Positions 44,601-53,754 of a stretch of DNA of 64,000 nucleotides are shown here, in pieces. Made by a program: the position numbers and the translations under genes. Source of the stretch: Gonatopus flavifemur (lineage: Eukaryota; Arthropoda; Insecta; Hymenoptera; Dryinidae). The stretch lies in the NCBI GenBank assembly GCA_018340375.1, contig JAFFJZ010000069.1, positions 310,001-374,000 of the forward strand. The letters run 5' to 3'. The notes under the pieces are model-generated. The model was not told the DNA's origin. It was given only the letters and a program-made list of their open reading frames with translations, and ran no database searches. Position 1 is the stretch's first letter. Each line of letters begins with the position of its first letter.

Positions 44601-47600
44601 TAAACAAGTACCCTATCCAAAGGACCCGGAATAGAGAAAGGAATCTGGCCAAGATTTACGCGTCATTCACTCACTCATACATACAACCGTCGCGGTGCAC
44701 CGTGAAGAAGTCGGGGGAGATTTCCTGGTCCAATGACGATCGACGATATAATTTGGAGGTGTCCAGCAGAAGATGCCCAAGATGAGGAACCGCGTCAAGA
44801 ATTGATACTCGATAACGGCGTATTCCCAGAGGAATTTGGAGATAACGTAATCACAGCGGATCGCGAGGAGATGAAAACTAATTACACCAAATACTTCACA
44901 CATGGGAAGATAATCGAAGAGGACACACACTCGTCGCTCTAAGAGTGTCATGCCCGATTGAACTTGGAAGGGATTGAAGGCCAAAGGTATGAAATATCTT
45001 CGATCCCCACTCTCTAATTGCCGTGTAATGAGAGTGTATAATTGTGGTGTGCGACGAATTGCTCTGCTACAGGTGCTACGATCAAACAGTGAGCAATATT
45101 CGAAATCCGCTGTATTTTCCGTTCAAATCTTATGAACTTGTAGTATAATAAGTACACTATATCTAGGAGAAGTGCACTACCCTACCAGCACACCTACCGC
45201 TTTCACGTCGCATCTGCGTGAAGGCAACGTGGACAAAACACGGAGAAAAAGGAATTCGCTGTGGCAGCGAAATCTACTTTTGCTGGGTTCCTTTTGCCAG
45301 AGCAGCAAATTTTTTGCTGTGACAGCAAACTATTTGCTGTTCCAGCAATCTTGTTAGCTGCGACAGTGAATTTTCAGCTGCGGCAGCGAAAAATGTTTGT
45401 TATTCCAGCGAAATTTGTTTGCTGTTCTGTATATAATACTGAAAATTTGCTGGCGGAGCAAACATTTTTTGCTGCCACAGCTAGAAAATTGCTGTCGTAA
45501 CTGTTATGGCAAATTTTTAGCTGGGTCAGCAAAAAATTTTGCTATTCTATATATAATACCTCGATTTGCTGCGTCAGCAAATTTTTTCTCTCCGTGAAGG
45601 GATCCTCTGTAATGTTGCGTTTCCTCTCTCAATGAATTCAATCAGAGAAATGTTGTTCCACTGTGAAGATAGTGAGTTTCATTGTTGGAGCAATAAACTT
45701 TCACCAGTAGTTGCACTGTAAAACATGTATTCATATTTATATATTTCCTTAAACACAAAATTCTGAAAATTTATCGACAAGATCAATATTCTTGAGGTAT
45801 TGTCAAGACAAGATCAAGATGATTCATTACAAGAATCATTCAAGAACAAGACAATATTTCAGAAAATATCGTATCTTCTCGTATTGTGGAAGCACTAGAT
45901 GGCACCATAATGAAGACATAATGTTCACATTCTATGCATCATCGCAAGCTGAGCAGAGTTCATGATAGTATGTTTACGGCACGTTATGTCACCGAATATT
46001 CAGAGCATGCTTTTCTATCTGGGTTACACAGGTTGGGAATAAAATAGTTGGTTTACATATAATGTTCCGGGGACATTCTGAGAACGTACGAAAGCATGTG
46101 TAAAGAATGTTCCCAAAACGTGTATCCCAGTATAATAAAGGAATGTTTTCAAGACGTTTGAAAAACGTACTTCCGGAAACTAAGATCTGCGGAACTATGG
46201 ACACATTTTTGAAACGTTCCGAGAACTTTCGGTGCTGTCTGGAACATCACCTATGCTACATCTGGGATTTATAAGTACATTTCTGAAAGAATTGGCGATC
46301 CAGTATGTTCATACTTTTGGATCCTCCCTACAATTGGCTAGGATTCATAAATCCAGGATTTAAAACACGACGGTGGCAGAGCTGCCAGATTGACTTCAAC
46401 GTTGAGGGGGATAGTATCTCCACTATCGTCCTACATATATGAGTTGCAATGTGTCAAGGTGTATTCATAAGTATAGGTATGTACACAGCGTGGCCAGGGT
46501 GTACAGAATTTTTCTCATGGATCACGAATCATAAGACACCATTAAATGGAACTGCCAATAGGAAAACCTGAGAATTCCGTACAATACGGACTTGAGTCCG
46601 TATCTGGCAACGCTGTATGTACATGATAGATGGTGGGGGTACTATTCCCCTCAGTATGATATTTTAAACTATAACCCAGATAACATCATTTTGGAGCCCC
46701 CCCTCCCTCCACCCCAGGTTTGCGTGCAAATCCATATCCATGGGCGTCGCTTCGTGAGAGCATGTTATCTAGGGAATTTTCTGTTTAACCTTGCTTTCAT
46801 TTTGATATACAGTCCGCTCTCTCAACAGTGCCAGTGATGGGAGAGTAGGGGAGTATTTTTCTTAGAACTCATGTACTCCCACCATTGGCGTACGCGTATG
46901 TTCTCAACATTCGTAACCCTAATAGCACAATGTGTCTCTGGGACGTTTTCTGAACGTTCTGAAAACCTCTCCTACGTTCTATAAACCTTCCATAAACGTT
47001 CCAGTGGCACGTTGTGCTGTCTGGGTAAGCCACTCTCGCAATAGTGCCACACGCTTGTGCATGCAAAATTACTCTCTTCTGTCTTCTATCGGGTACAACA
47101 TACATAGTACTTATACTCAATTCTACGAGGATGAAGTAGCGATTCCAATGTCACAGGTGATATTAAGTATAATGTTTTTTTTTCCTTTTTCATTTGATAT
47201 TAGATATTTTTGTACCCAAAGAAATGATTAAAGTTCATGAAATCACATTCATGAGTTCACATTCATGTATACATACTTGATGTTTGAATTTATTTGTATC
47301 ATTTTTCGGTTATTCCTTCTTGATTAATTCCAAAGTAATCACACCAATTTTCTATTCTTCATCTCGACACATTTGCCATGATGGAACATGGATCAGGGTG
47401 ATTGAACATCAGTTATGAAGAGTTCTTGATCATATTTGCGGGTGGCACTATTGCGAGAAACGGTTTCAAATGTGATGCCACACGATAGCGTGATGGATGG
47501 TGGGGGTAGTGTTCGAGCACGAATGAGGAGAATCGGCACTATTCAGAGTGGCACTGTTGAGAGAGCGGACTGTAATCGACTTATGTTTCAGAACTATTTT

Positions 47601-48060
47601 GTAACACTAAATTAGTTTAAAAAACCTCCTGACTCACTTTTTTGTGAATTTTGGAAAATATTTGAAGTTGATACAACATTTGCATCAAATGATAATATAT
47701 CATTGCCAGATTCAGGTGTACAATGATTTGCTGATTGTTTATTGTCAGCCTGACCTGAAACGTCTTCTAAACTATCAACTGTCCTGCAAAAAAATGGTTA
47801 TTTATCAACTCAAGAACATTATTTTCAGTAGTGAATGTCACACACACTAATTTAACATACATAATTTGGAAACATTTACTTATTATCATCGATCAGCTGA
47901 ATCAAAAACTTCATGGCTTCGTATAACCTGAAAGTACTTGTTTCATGTGATTTGGCCTGCGAACCACTAGGAATGTATTGCTTTTGTTTCTTTACTGCTT
48001 TCCGGAAACAATCTCTCAAATAAGCCCACCTTTCTTTAGCCTGGATATCAGTTAATCCTC
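38624..48060 (-). CDS. MADF-BESS protein gene, 3' exons (first exon not found)
   Basis: Three minus-strand exons join in phase: 48060-47880, 47783-47638 and 38823-38624. The first carries the second half of a MADF domain (AKERWAYLRDCFRKAVKKQK, then STFRLYEAMKFLIQLIDD). The second is polar. The last contains a BESS-like motif (DGYFLCLRETMSKLPFMKQT) before TAA. The donor of exon 2 is a strong GTGAGT at 47637-47632 and the acceptor is GGTTACAG. MADF domains bind DNA and BESS motifs mediate protein contacts, so this is a putative transcription regulator. The last intron is about 8.8 kb and full of transposons. The start of MADF lies upstream, beyond mariner 1. If splicing fails, exon 2 would read into TAA at 47612. 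MADF proteins also occur in PIF/Harbinger elements, but the BESS end favours a host gene. Confidence 0.65.
39607..40887. mobile_element. 1.28-kb CCCAGATAACAT-ended element
   Basis: Ends CCCAGATAACATGCTCTC and AAAATGTTATCTGGG. Subterminal words (GCGACGCACATGGATATGGA, TGGATTTGCACGTC) are also the two halves of the 100-bp copy at 46675, so the same ends exist with and without about 1.2 kb of interior. The interior holds opposed AAGATATCTT-rich segments (39680-39880 and 40570-40830) and a tRNA-like stretch. Confidence 0.65.
40384..40450 (+). ncRNA. tRNA-like sequence with A and B boxes
   Basis: TAGCTCAGGTCACTGAAGCG at 40391 is A-box-like. GGTTCGATTCCC at 40433-40444 is a B box with pairing CGGG/CCCG. 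The anticodon arm is not convincing, so this is a tRNA-derived relic rather than a working tRNA gene. Confidence 0.45.
40893..41145. mobile_element. 253-bp inverted-repeat MITE
   Basis: Left end CACCCATGCAAGACAATCAC pairs with GGTTGTCTTGTACGGGTG. Inner words CTCCATGTAGAAATAAGG and CATTCTACATGGAGAC also pair. Parts of intron 3 of the BEN gene (about 17245-17520) look distantly similar. Confidence 0.65.
41189..41360. repeat. Copy of the 31.0-kb composite hairpin, right part
   Basis: CCCATACAGCACCGGGACGT followed by ACATTGGAATGTTCTAAAAA and GCATGTATATACCAGGGATG repeats the order seen at 31050-31190. Confidence 0.6.
42377..42533. mobile_element. 157-bp hAT-type MITE, 8-bp duplication GAAAATTT
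   Basis: Ends GGTAGGGGGTCTTTTTGCCG and CGGCAAAAAGACTCCTTACC. GAAAATTT occurs at 42369-42376 and 42534-42541. The body is a hairpin around AATTCGACAATCG / CGATTGTCAAATT. Confidence 0.85.
42543..42680. mobile_element. 138-bp hAT-type MITE (GGATGGGGGCC family), copy 2
   Basis: Ends GGATGGGGGCCAAATCAACG and CGTTGATTCGGCCCCCATCC, with a perfect 8-bp duplication AAAATTTC at 42535-42542 and 42681-42688. It overlaps by seven bases the duplication of the neighbouring MITE. Confidence 0.88.
42739..42949. mobile_element. 211-bp ACACGGAAAAAAA-ended foldback
   Basis: Ends ACACGGAAAAAAAT and TATTTTTTTCCGTGT. The interior is a series of TTTACCGGAATTCTTGTTAA-like words in both orientations (ACCAGAATTCCGGTTA, TTTACCGGAGCCCTTGTTAA). 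Confidence 0.7.
42952..43440. mobile_element. 489-bp palindromic CACGGAGAAA-ended element
   Basis: Left arm CACGGAGAAAGATACAGCTT...GGATAGTAATCTTTAATAG and right arm CTATTAAAGATTACTATCC...GAGCTGCATTTTCCTCCGTG pair almost throughout. Each arm is about 240 bp and the centre is near 43197. Confidence 0.82.
43547..43798 (-). other. Unidentified 84-codon minus-strand frame
   Basis: Translates as CVCIFEATTRKWKFTTHVYH ... GETMFVVCSDTGAHSLRVSI and ends in TAA. Composition looks protein-like rather than AT-repeat noise, and the plus strand opposite is less convincing. Lies inside the hAT element next to the MFS fragment, so it could be another captured exon. No family recognised. Confidence 0.25.
43868..44276 (+). 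pseudogene. MFS sugar transporter (Tret1-like) gene fragment
   Basis: The frame reads FLNVSANLAIFSFGLTVGWS, TALPKLLQSDSFLSISDNEA and SLIASLPWAEILIGTAIGT, the first transmembrane helix and loop of insect facilitated trehalose/sugar transporters. A stop at 44144 follows DKFEGK, and one base out of phase the family continues (ITLLITAVPYTVGPICWAVA). A consensus donor GTAAGT at 44277 ends the exon. It is one exon with a frameshift, without the rest of the gene, so it cannot encode a transporter. It sits inside the hAT element. Confidence 0.75.
44679..44942 (+). other. Unidentified short ORF in the hAT element
   Basis: About 80 codons including MTIDDIIWRCPAEDAQDEEP and VITADREEMKTNYTKYFTHG, ending in TAA. 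Acidic and protein-like, with slightly higher GC than its surroundings. No family recognised; it could be a further captured fragment. Confidence 0.25.
45239..45596. mobile_element. 358-bp CACGGAGARAAA-ended element made of TTTGCTG palindromes
   Basis: Ends CACGGAGAAAAAGGAATTCG and TTTTTTCTCTCCGTG. The body is a chain of short words such as TTTTGCTGTGACAGCAAA, GCTGCGACAGTGAATTTTCA and TTGCTGGCGGAGCAAACATT, in both orientations. Confidence 0.75.
46486..46615. mobile_element. 130-bp hAT-type MITE, 8-bp duplication TATGTACA
   Basis: Ends CAGCGTGGCCAGGG and ATCTGGCAACGCTG, with TATGTACA at 46478-46485 and 46616-46623. Confidence 0.85.
46675..46774. mobile_element. 100-bp CCCAGATAACAT-ended MITE
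   Basis: Ends CCCAGATAACATCATTTTGG and GAGAGCATGTTATCTAGGG, with GCAAATCCATATCCATGGGC inside. This is the short version of the element at 39607-40887. Confidence 0.75.
46810..47572. mobile_element. 763-bp element with CAGTCCGCTCTCTCAACAGT ends, TA duplication
   Basis: The ends are perfect 22-bp inverted repeats starting CAGTCCGCTCTCTCAACAGT, flanked by TA at 46808-46809 and 47573-47574. TA plus CAG is typical of pogo/Tc1-mariner relatives. A MITE at 46917-47025 is nested in it. No transposase. Confidence 0.85.
46917..47025. mobile_element. 109-bp CCCARAYAGCACA-ended hairpin MITE
   Basis: Ends CCCTAATAGCACAATGTG and CACGTTGTGCTGTCTGGG. Interior GGGACGTTTTCTGAACGTTC as in the copy at 48130. 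TAA flanks both sides. Confidence 0.75.
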
Positions 48061-48129
48061 CTAAACAATATATTGAACTGATTTTATATAGAAAACTACA
48101 ATGATGTAAAATATATATATATATCAGAT

Positions 48130-48237
48130 CCCTAACAACACAATGTATCCCTGGGACGTTTCAGAACGTTCAGCAAACTCCCCCTACATTTTTTAAACAT
48201 TCCATGCATGCCCCAGTGGTACCTTGTGCTGTCTGGG
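48130..48237. mobile_element. 108-bp CCCARAYAGCACA-ended hairpin MITE
   Basis: Ends CCCTAACAACACAATGTATC and ACCTTGTGCTGTCTGGG; closely similar to 46917-47025. Confidence 0.75.
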
Positions 48238-48357
48238 ATAGTACCAAAATTTATACACACTCGCACTAGCAAGCACTGGAAAAAAGTTCTCAAGACTCTT
48301 TCAAGTTAATTCAAACCCGCAGGTTAACGAGAGATTGCAAAAGAGACAAAGTACTAC

Positions 48358-49266
48358 TGTGGGCAAAGAGTAAGGTGAATTTATTTGTAAAATGAAAAAT
48401 CTTCATTTATTCTTCTACATCAATTTCATCCCCTTCAAAGTAATCCCCTCTCGATAAAATACACTTATGCCAACGTTTTTTCCAATCATCGAAACATGCT
48501 AAATGGTCCCTTTCCGGTATAGCCATCAGCGCCTTCTTCGATTCAGCTTTCATCTCCTCATTCGACTCGAAACGCTTTCCCCGGAATGGTCTCTTGAGTT
48601 TTGGGAATAGCCAGAAGTCACACGGAGCCAAATCAGGCGAATACGGTGGTTGCGGAACGATATGCGTCGAATTTTTGGCGAAATAGTCACGAAGAACGAG
48701 TGCAGTATGAGACGGTGCATTATCATGATGCAAAAACCAAGAGTTGTTGGCCCATAATTCTGGTTTTAATATCCTTCTGATATTCCGATCATATCAGTAA
48801 GGTCTCTAACAGTCCACCGACGATTTTTAAGCACTAATTCATTCACTTCATCGACGTGTTGGTCATCTGTTGACGTCGATGGTCGTCCGGAGCGCTCCAA
48901 GTCATCAACACGTTCTCGACCCTTTTTGAAGTCTTTGTACCACTTATAAACATCTTTCTGCGACATGGTAGAATCACCAAAGGCCTTCTGCAACATTCTC
49001 AAAGTTTCCGCAGCTTAAATTTCATTCCGCAAACAAAATTTGATTGCACTTCTCTGCTCAATTAAATCAGACATTGTAAAAATCGAAAAATGCATTCTTG
49101 GTCGTGTGGTAAACACAAGCGTAAATGTATTACTGATAATGACATTGACATGAAATTTGGCACAGATGTCATTAACAGTCCTGCTAACTTAAGTAAAAAA
49201 GAACTAGCCTGAAATGTCAAGCCCACGAAGTTTAAATTAAAAATTCACCTTACTTTTTGCCCACAG
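48358..49266 (-). mobile_element. Internally deleted mariner (mariner 1)
   Basis: Perfect-looking 25- to 27-bp inverted repeats CTGTGGGCAAARAGTAAGGT, flanked by TA (48356-48357, 49267-49268). Transposase parts on the minus strand: the N-terminal helix-turn-helix region at 49002-48766 (KWYKDFKKGRERVDDLERSG, SGRPSTSTDD) and the C-terminal catalytic end at 48733-48407 (HHDNAPSH, YSPDLAPCDFWLFPKLK). The middle with the first catalytic Asp is missing, so the 909-bp copy is dead. Confidence 0.9.
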
Positions 49267-49626
49267 TAGTACCTCCCCGGCGGAAGAAACCCTTCAAATC
49301 CTATCATAAAACAAAGAAGCAATGAAAAATAATCAGAAATAATGTGTAAATGACAAAAGCACACCTTATTTCCCATTATTTACTATTGCTTTTTTGTCTT
49401 ATAATAGGATTTTGTCGTCAGGGCTTCCTTTCGATCCTATATCAACTTGTACGTTTGAAAAGACGGAGAGAGAGACAGGAATAAGAGTGCATGAAAACGA
49501 TTCGGAATCCGAAATATTCGAAACGTTGGTTGAAAAAAGAGGGAATGTGTGATTACTCTTCCGAACTAAGGTTTCGAATCGTTTTTATACATTTAGATAC
49601 TGCTAGATCCACCTTGATGCTGTGTG

Positions 49627-50853
49627 TAGTGGTGAGCGATATTTACAAAAATATCGATATTGGGGTTTTGATATTTATCGTAACTGAAATATCGATATGC
49701 AATAAATAGCGGAACCGAAGTATCAATATTCTTTCGATATTATATCGATAATATTGATAATCACATATATGCATCTGTAAATATTGTTTGAAGAATTTGT
49801 TATGCATAAATACCATTTTTGAATTGTTATTGAAATACGGAAAGAACAGTTTGATTATATTTTAAAAATATTTTATAAAATACAACGAACTGAATATTTG
49901 TTCGGTATGAATAATGTTTCAATGAACTCAAGTTGTTTTTATTAACAGTGAATATTTGATTAATATGAACACAATCCTCATCTATTCACAGGAAATAAAT
50001 GTGGATTGATCAAAATCAAATTTGGTTATATTGAAAAAAAAATCAGTTCGCGCTATTCAAAAAAACATTCAGTAAATGTAATTGAATTATTTTCTCAGTG
50101 CCCCTACCAGCATGGGAATGTGGATAGATAATAGATGCTTCCGACATTCGTACAAGATGTCAAAATTCAATAAGAAGAAAAAGAACGCGAATATTGAACT
50201 TGAGATTTTCATGAATGTCGAAAATCCCAATATCACCGTCGAAATTGAATAAGTGAGTACACAAGTCATAATTCAATGTATTAAATGTATGAGTGGTGCT
50301 ACGATCGAGGCATAGCGTCGCGACTCGTGAATGAAATTTTGCGGGGCATCATACCTAGATTTCAACACTACGAAAGACTCCGGAGATAGCACCAGATAAC
50401 ATAGCCTTCAATAGAGACTTCCCTTACCATCGAAGTTTCCAGACTTGTATATGCATGCTTCCGATAGGTGTTTTGAGTAAACAAGAGTCGATATAACCAA
50501 TTTTGGAATTGTTCAATTATTTTCATTCGCCATTCTATTTTAATTAAATATTTTGATGAATTGATCTCAGGGAAAAAGTGCATACATTATGCACAGTTGG
50601 TCACTCTGACAAGAGGAAATTTTCCAAGCTAATGAATAATTAAAAAATATTTTATTCTTCTGATCAGTCGAAAATTTTTATGAATCCATCACCAAAAAGT
50701 ATATATTGAATTCCGATATTTTTGAGGTAAAATATATCGATAACGATATATATCGGACAGAAAAATATCGATATATATCGGACAGAAAAATATCGATATA
50801 TCATCTATAAAATATCGATATCCACAAATATTGATAAATATCGCCCATCACTA
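49627..50853. mobile_element. 1,227-bp non-autonomous hAT-like element, 8-bp duplication GCTGTGTG
   Basis: Starts TAGTGGTGAGCGATATTTAC and ends with the inverse of TAGTGATGGGCGATATTTAT. GCTGTGTG occurs at 49619-49626 and 50854-50861. Subterminal zones are dense in ATATCGATA. No transposase motif; a 31-codon basic frame at 50156 has no recognisable relative. Confidence 0.88.
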
Positions 50854-50976
50854 GCTGTGTGGGTTAGCATGATATTGAATCTCATAATTCTTCATAACAT
50901 TTTTTGTTAAAAATGTTTCATCAAAAATGACAAGAAGAAATGTATTTTTTACTATCGTTTTCTATGAGATTTCTAA

Positions 50977-51123
50977 CCCAGACGGCACAAATTTTCTTCC
51001 GTTTACAAAATTTCCACTGAATGTCTTGAAAATGACCTAAACACAGTAAAAACTGTTTGATAAGACATTTCCAAAACATCCAGTCCGAATCTTTTAACCA
51101 AAGCAAAACTCGTGCTGTCTGGG
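50977..51123. mobile_element. 147-bp CCCAGACGGCAC-ended hairpin MITE
   Basis: Ends CCCAGACGGCACAAATTTTC and CAAAACTCGTGCTGTCTGGG, with AAACAGTTTTT/AAAAACTGTTT-like words inside. Confidence 0.72.
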
Positions 51124-51817
51124 GGAAATCGTGTATTTCTGACGTTGGCTGATCATTGGATGATGAAAACTTTGTTTCTCATCGTATTCATTATATGCTG
51201 TAGGATTTGATTGTAAAATTTATTATTAAAAAAACCGGTAAGGAAAATTCATTGTTTCTTATCATTTTTGACAAAGCATTTTTATCCAAGTAGTGCAAGA
51301 ACTTTTCAAACGTTCTGCGCTCATTCTGTGATTATGCATAGAATGTGCAGGTGAGATTGTTTTGCATGAATTAAAAAAAAACATCAGAAGACTGTGCATA
51401 AAATATATTTATCCGAAACACTCCCATTCGAAGATTCTCAGAACGTTCATAGAACATGCTCACAACTTCCAAGAACCTCCCTGGTGAAAATCCAAAAGTG
51501 AAAGAAGAGGGTATTGTAATGAATAAAGCGTGGAATTGTTCCAATTCCCTTCTAAATCACGTCTACATCACTCTTTGTCATACTTAGATGACTCTGAGGT
51601 TACGCTTTCGTCGCGCTTCAACGCTTCATTTTCACCAAGGCTCTTCAGCATTTCTAACCTGTTGTGCTAATTGAGCAGCACAATTGATTTGACTAAAGGC
51701 TTTAGCACGGACTTGGTAGTAGTGTCTTACGACTAAGACGTAATTAACGCACAACGTTAATCTTAAAAGTCTTACGACTGTATTACTTCTGACACGGCCC
51801 AGATCGTAGTGTCGTAT

Positions 51818-53340
51818 CCCTGGTTAACAGAATCCATTGATTCTGACCAATTCTCATTAACTCATAAATTCATCAGATTCAGTCAGACCTTTGTCCATGT
51901 ATGATGACGATTGAATCCAATGAGAAAGCTAATCGGGTGATTGTCATTCATCACTGAGGAACAAACAGTATATGGCTGAGATTGTTCGGAGAATACAATG
52001 GTATTCAATCAGCATAACACTGGTTAACCTTGTGGGAATCAATAAGTAATCGTACAAAAGTTGGATTCGCATGGAATCTTATATTTAACGGTCCGAATGG
52101 GGTATACGCCGATTGAATGCGTTGAGAATGCAGATGTGATGTAAGGTGCGCTCACGTTAGATCTTATGTGTACTTACCGGATACTCTGAATGAGATTGAA
52201 TGCGACCATTCCCAAATGCATTACAGAGTTCCGGGAAACAACAGCACAATTAGACCAATTAGTACCCTGACGAATGACACGAGTGATGTGAATAGGTATC
52301 ACGAAGATGAGCTGGAACAAGAATGAATGCATATTCTGACATGCATTCAGGTGAGAATTTGAAAGGGTTCTGAGCAGATGAGTAATAAGATTCGGTATGT
52401 GATCTGAGGAGTCATTGATGCATATATTAATTAGTTTCATAGAAGAATTGCACTATGAGAATGAATCAGAATAACGACGCAAAACTCATCTAGATGAGGT
52501 GAGTGAAGTTATCATTACAATGAATGAGAATCATTAAGGGTTCTGAGGTACAATCCGATGGGAATTGGAATGTAATGGGCGAATGTTTTTCATGGGATTG
52601 TATGCGTTATGTGATCATCAATGTTCACGTTAATTGTGAGTATGACGGAAGTAATTGAACCACGAGAATCAGTCAGCACGCTGACAAATGATTCATGTCG
52701 ACTGAATAGACAGAGCGACGAACAGATTGTAAATGTTATAGCTTGACGCACTGAACAGGATTTCATGCGTAATTTGACCGACATTTTGACGTAAAGCGCT
52801 CCTTCCCCCAGACGATTGTTTCATGAGAATCAATGAGCAAATCGCTGAGTGGATCATGTGGTTTCAAAAGACAGTACCACGATCAGATTCGATGAGAAGC
52901 AATGCGCATTCTGACGTACATTCGAGTTGTATACAAGAATCGTCCCCAATGGGATTCAATGCGTAATCGGACGACTCACTATCACCTTCAGTATTGGGAG
53001 TTGTGTAATTATCGTGTTATCAGAATCAATCGGGATACTGACGATACACTGAGCCAAACCTGCTAGGTTATACGATTATGGGATTCAATATGGGTTTTGA
53101 CGTATAGCGGGGACAGATTGTGAACGTGATAGCTTTACGCACTGGAAGAGATTCAATGCGTAATTTGATCGGCATTTCAACGTCGAGCGCGCCTTTTCCC
53201 CAGACGATTGTTTCATAAGAATCAATGAGAAAATCGCTGAGTGGGTCACGTGGATTCAAAAGACAGTACCACGACCAGATTTTATGGAAATCAATGCGTA
53301 TTCGGACGTACATTCGAGTTGTATATAGGAATTCAAAAAT
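51818..53340. repeat. Degenerate repeat zone built on GATTCAATGCGTAAT-like words
   Basis: Begins with CCCTGGTTAACAGAATCCAT, the end seen at 30204. Two blocks of about 230 bp, 52718-52945 and 53108-53335, are direct copies (GACGATTGTTTCATRAGAATCA, AAAAGACAGTACCACGA) about 390 bp apart. Throughout, words such as GATTGAATGCG and TGACGTACATTCGAGTTGTA recur. Probably an old tandem repeat or a repetitive MITE body. Confidence 0.6.
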
Positions 53341-53754
53341 TCGTGATGATGATTGTCATACGTAACGATATTAAAAAGTTATTGTTAGAGTTTGCAGTAA
53401 GTAATTCCCAGAGGAAGTAATCTGGGAATGAGAGGAAAATCCCTCTCAATTAGAAAAGATATTCTACTTTTGTTTGCTTCTTCAATTGAGAATATATGCT
53501 CCTACGATGGAGGGTATTTTGAGCAAATGAAAATCGGAAGTTCTTTCACCACAAAGATTATTCCTCTCAAATGGAGAGGAGTACTTCTGATACCTTATAT
53601 GAGAGGAGAAGTTGCATCAAAATGACAGGGATACTCTTATTTCAACATTAATTCTTTTTGGGTGCGAATTGCTTGTCGAAATCAATTCTGAATTAGGATT
53701 GTAACGTATGCCGAAATTTTCGACATTTTTGAACCCCTAAAGACATACTATATA

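Larger units (their letters stand above)
41820..45897. mobile_element. 4.08-kb hAT-like element carrying a sugar-transporter fragment
   Basis: A perfect 8-bp direct repeat GATGGCAC lies at 41812-41819 and 45898-45905. The element starts TAGTGCTTCTGCGAGA and ends with the inverse of TAGTGCTTCCACAATACGAG. An 8-bp duplication with TAGTG-type ends is the hAT signature. No transposase is seen inside. It contains smaller MITEs at 42377, 42543, 42739, 42952 and 45239, an MFS gene fragment at about 43868-44276 and unexplained ORFs. Confidence 0.8.
41693..46023. mobile_element. CCCAGATAG-ended element, carrier of the hAT insertion
   Basis: Left part 41693-41811 starts CCCAGATAGGAAAATG. Right part 45906-46023 ends CTTTTCTATCTGGG. 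Removing the hAT element and one duplication rejoins a small MITE of about 250 bp, so this is the older target. Confidence 0.6.

Noticed and set aside
53428..53625. Inverted-looking GAGAGGA/TCCTCTC segment
   Set aside because: Short matches only; no consistent arms or ends.
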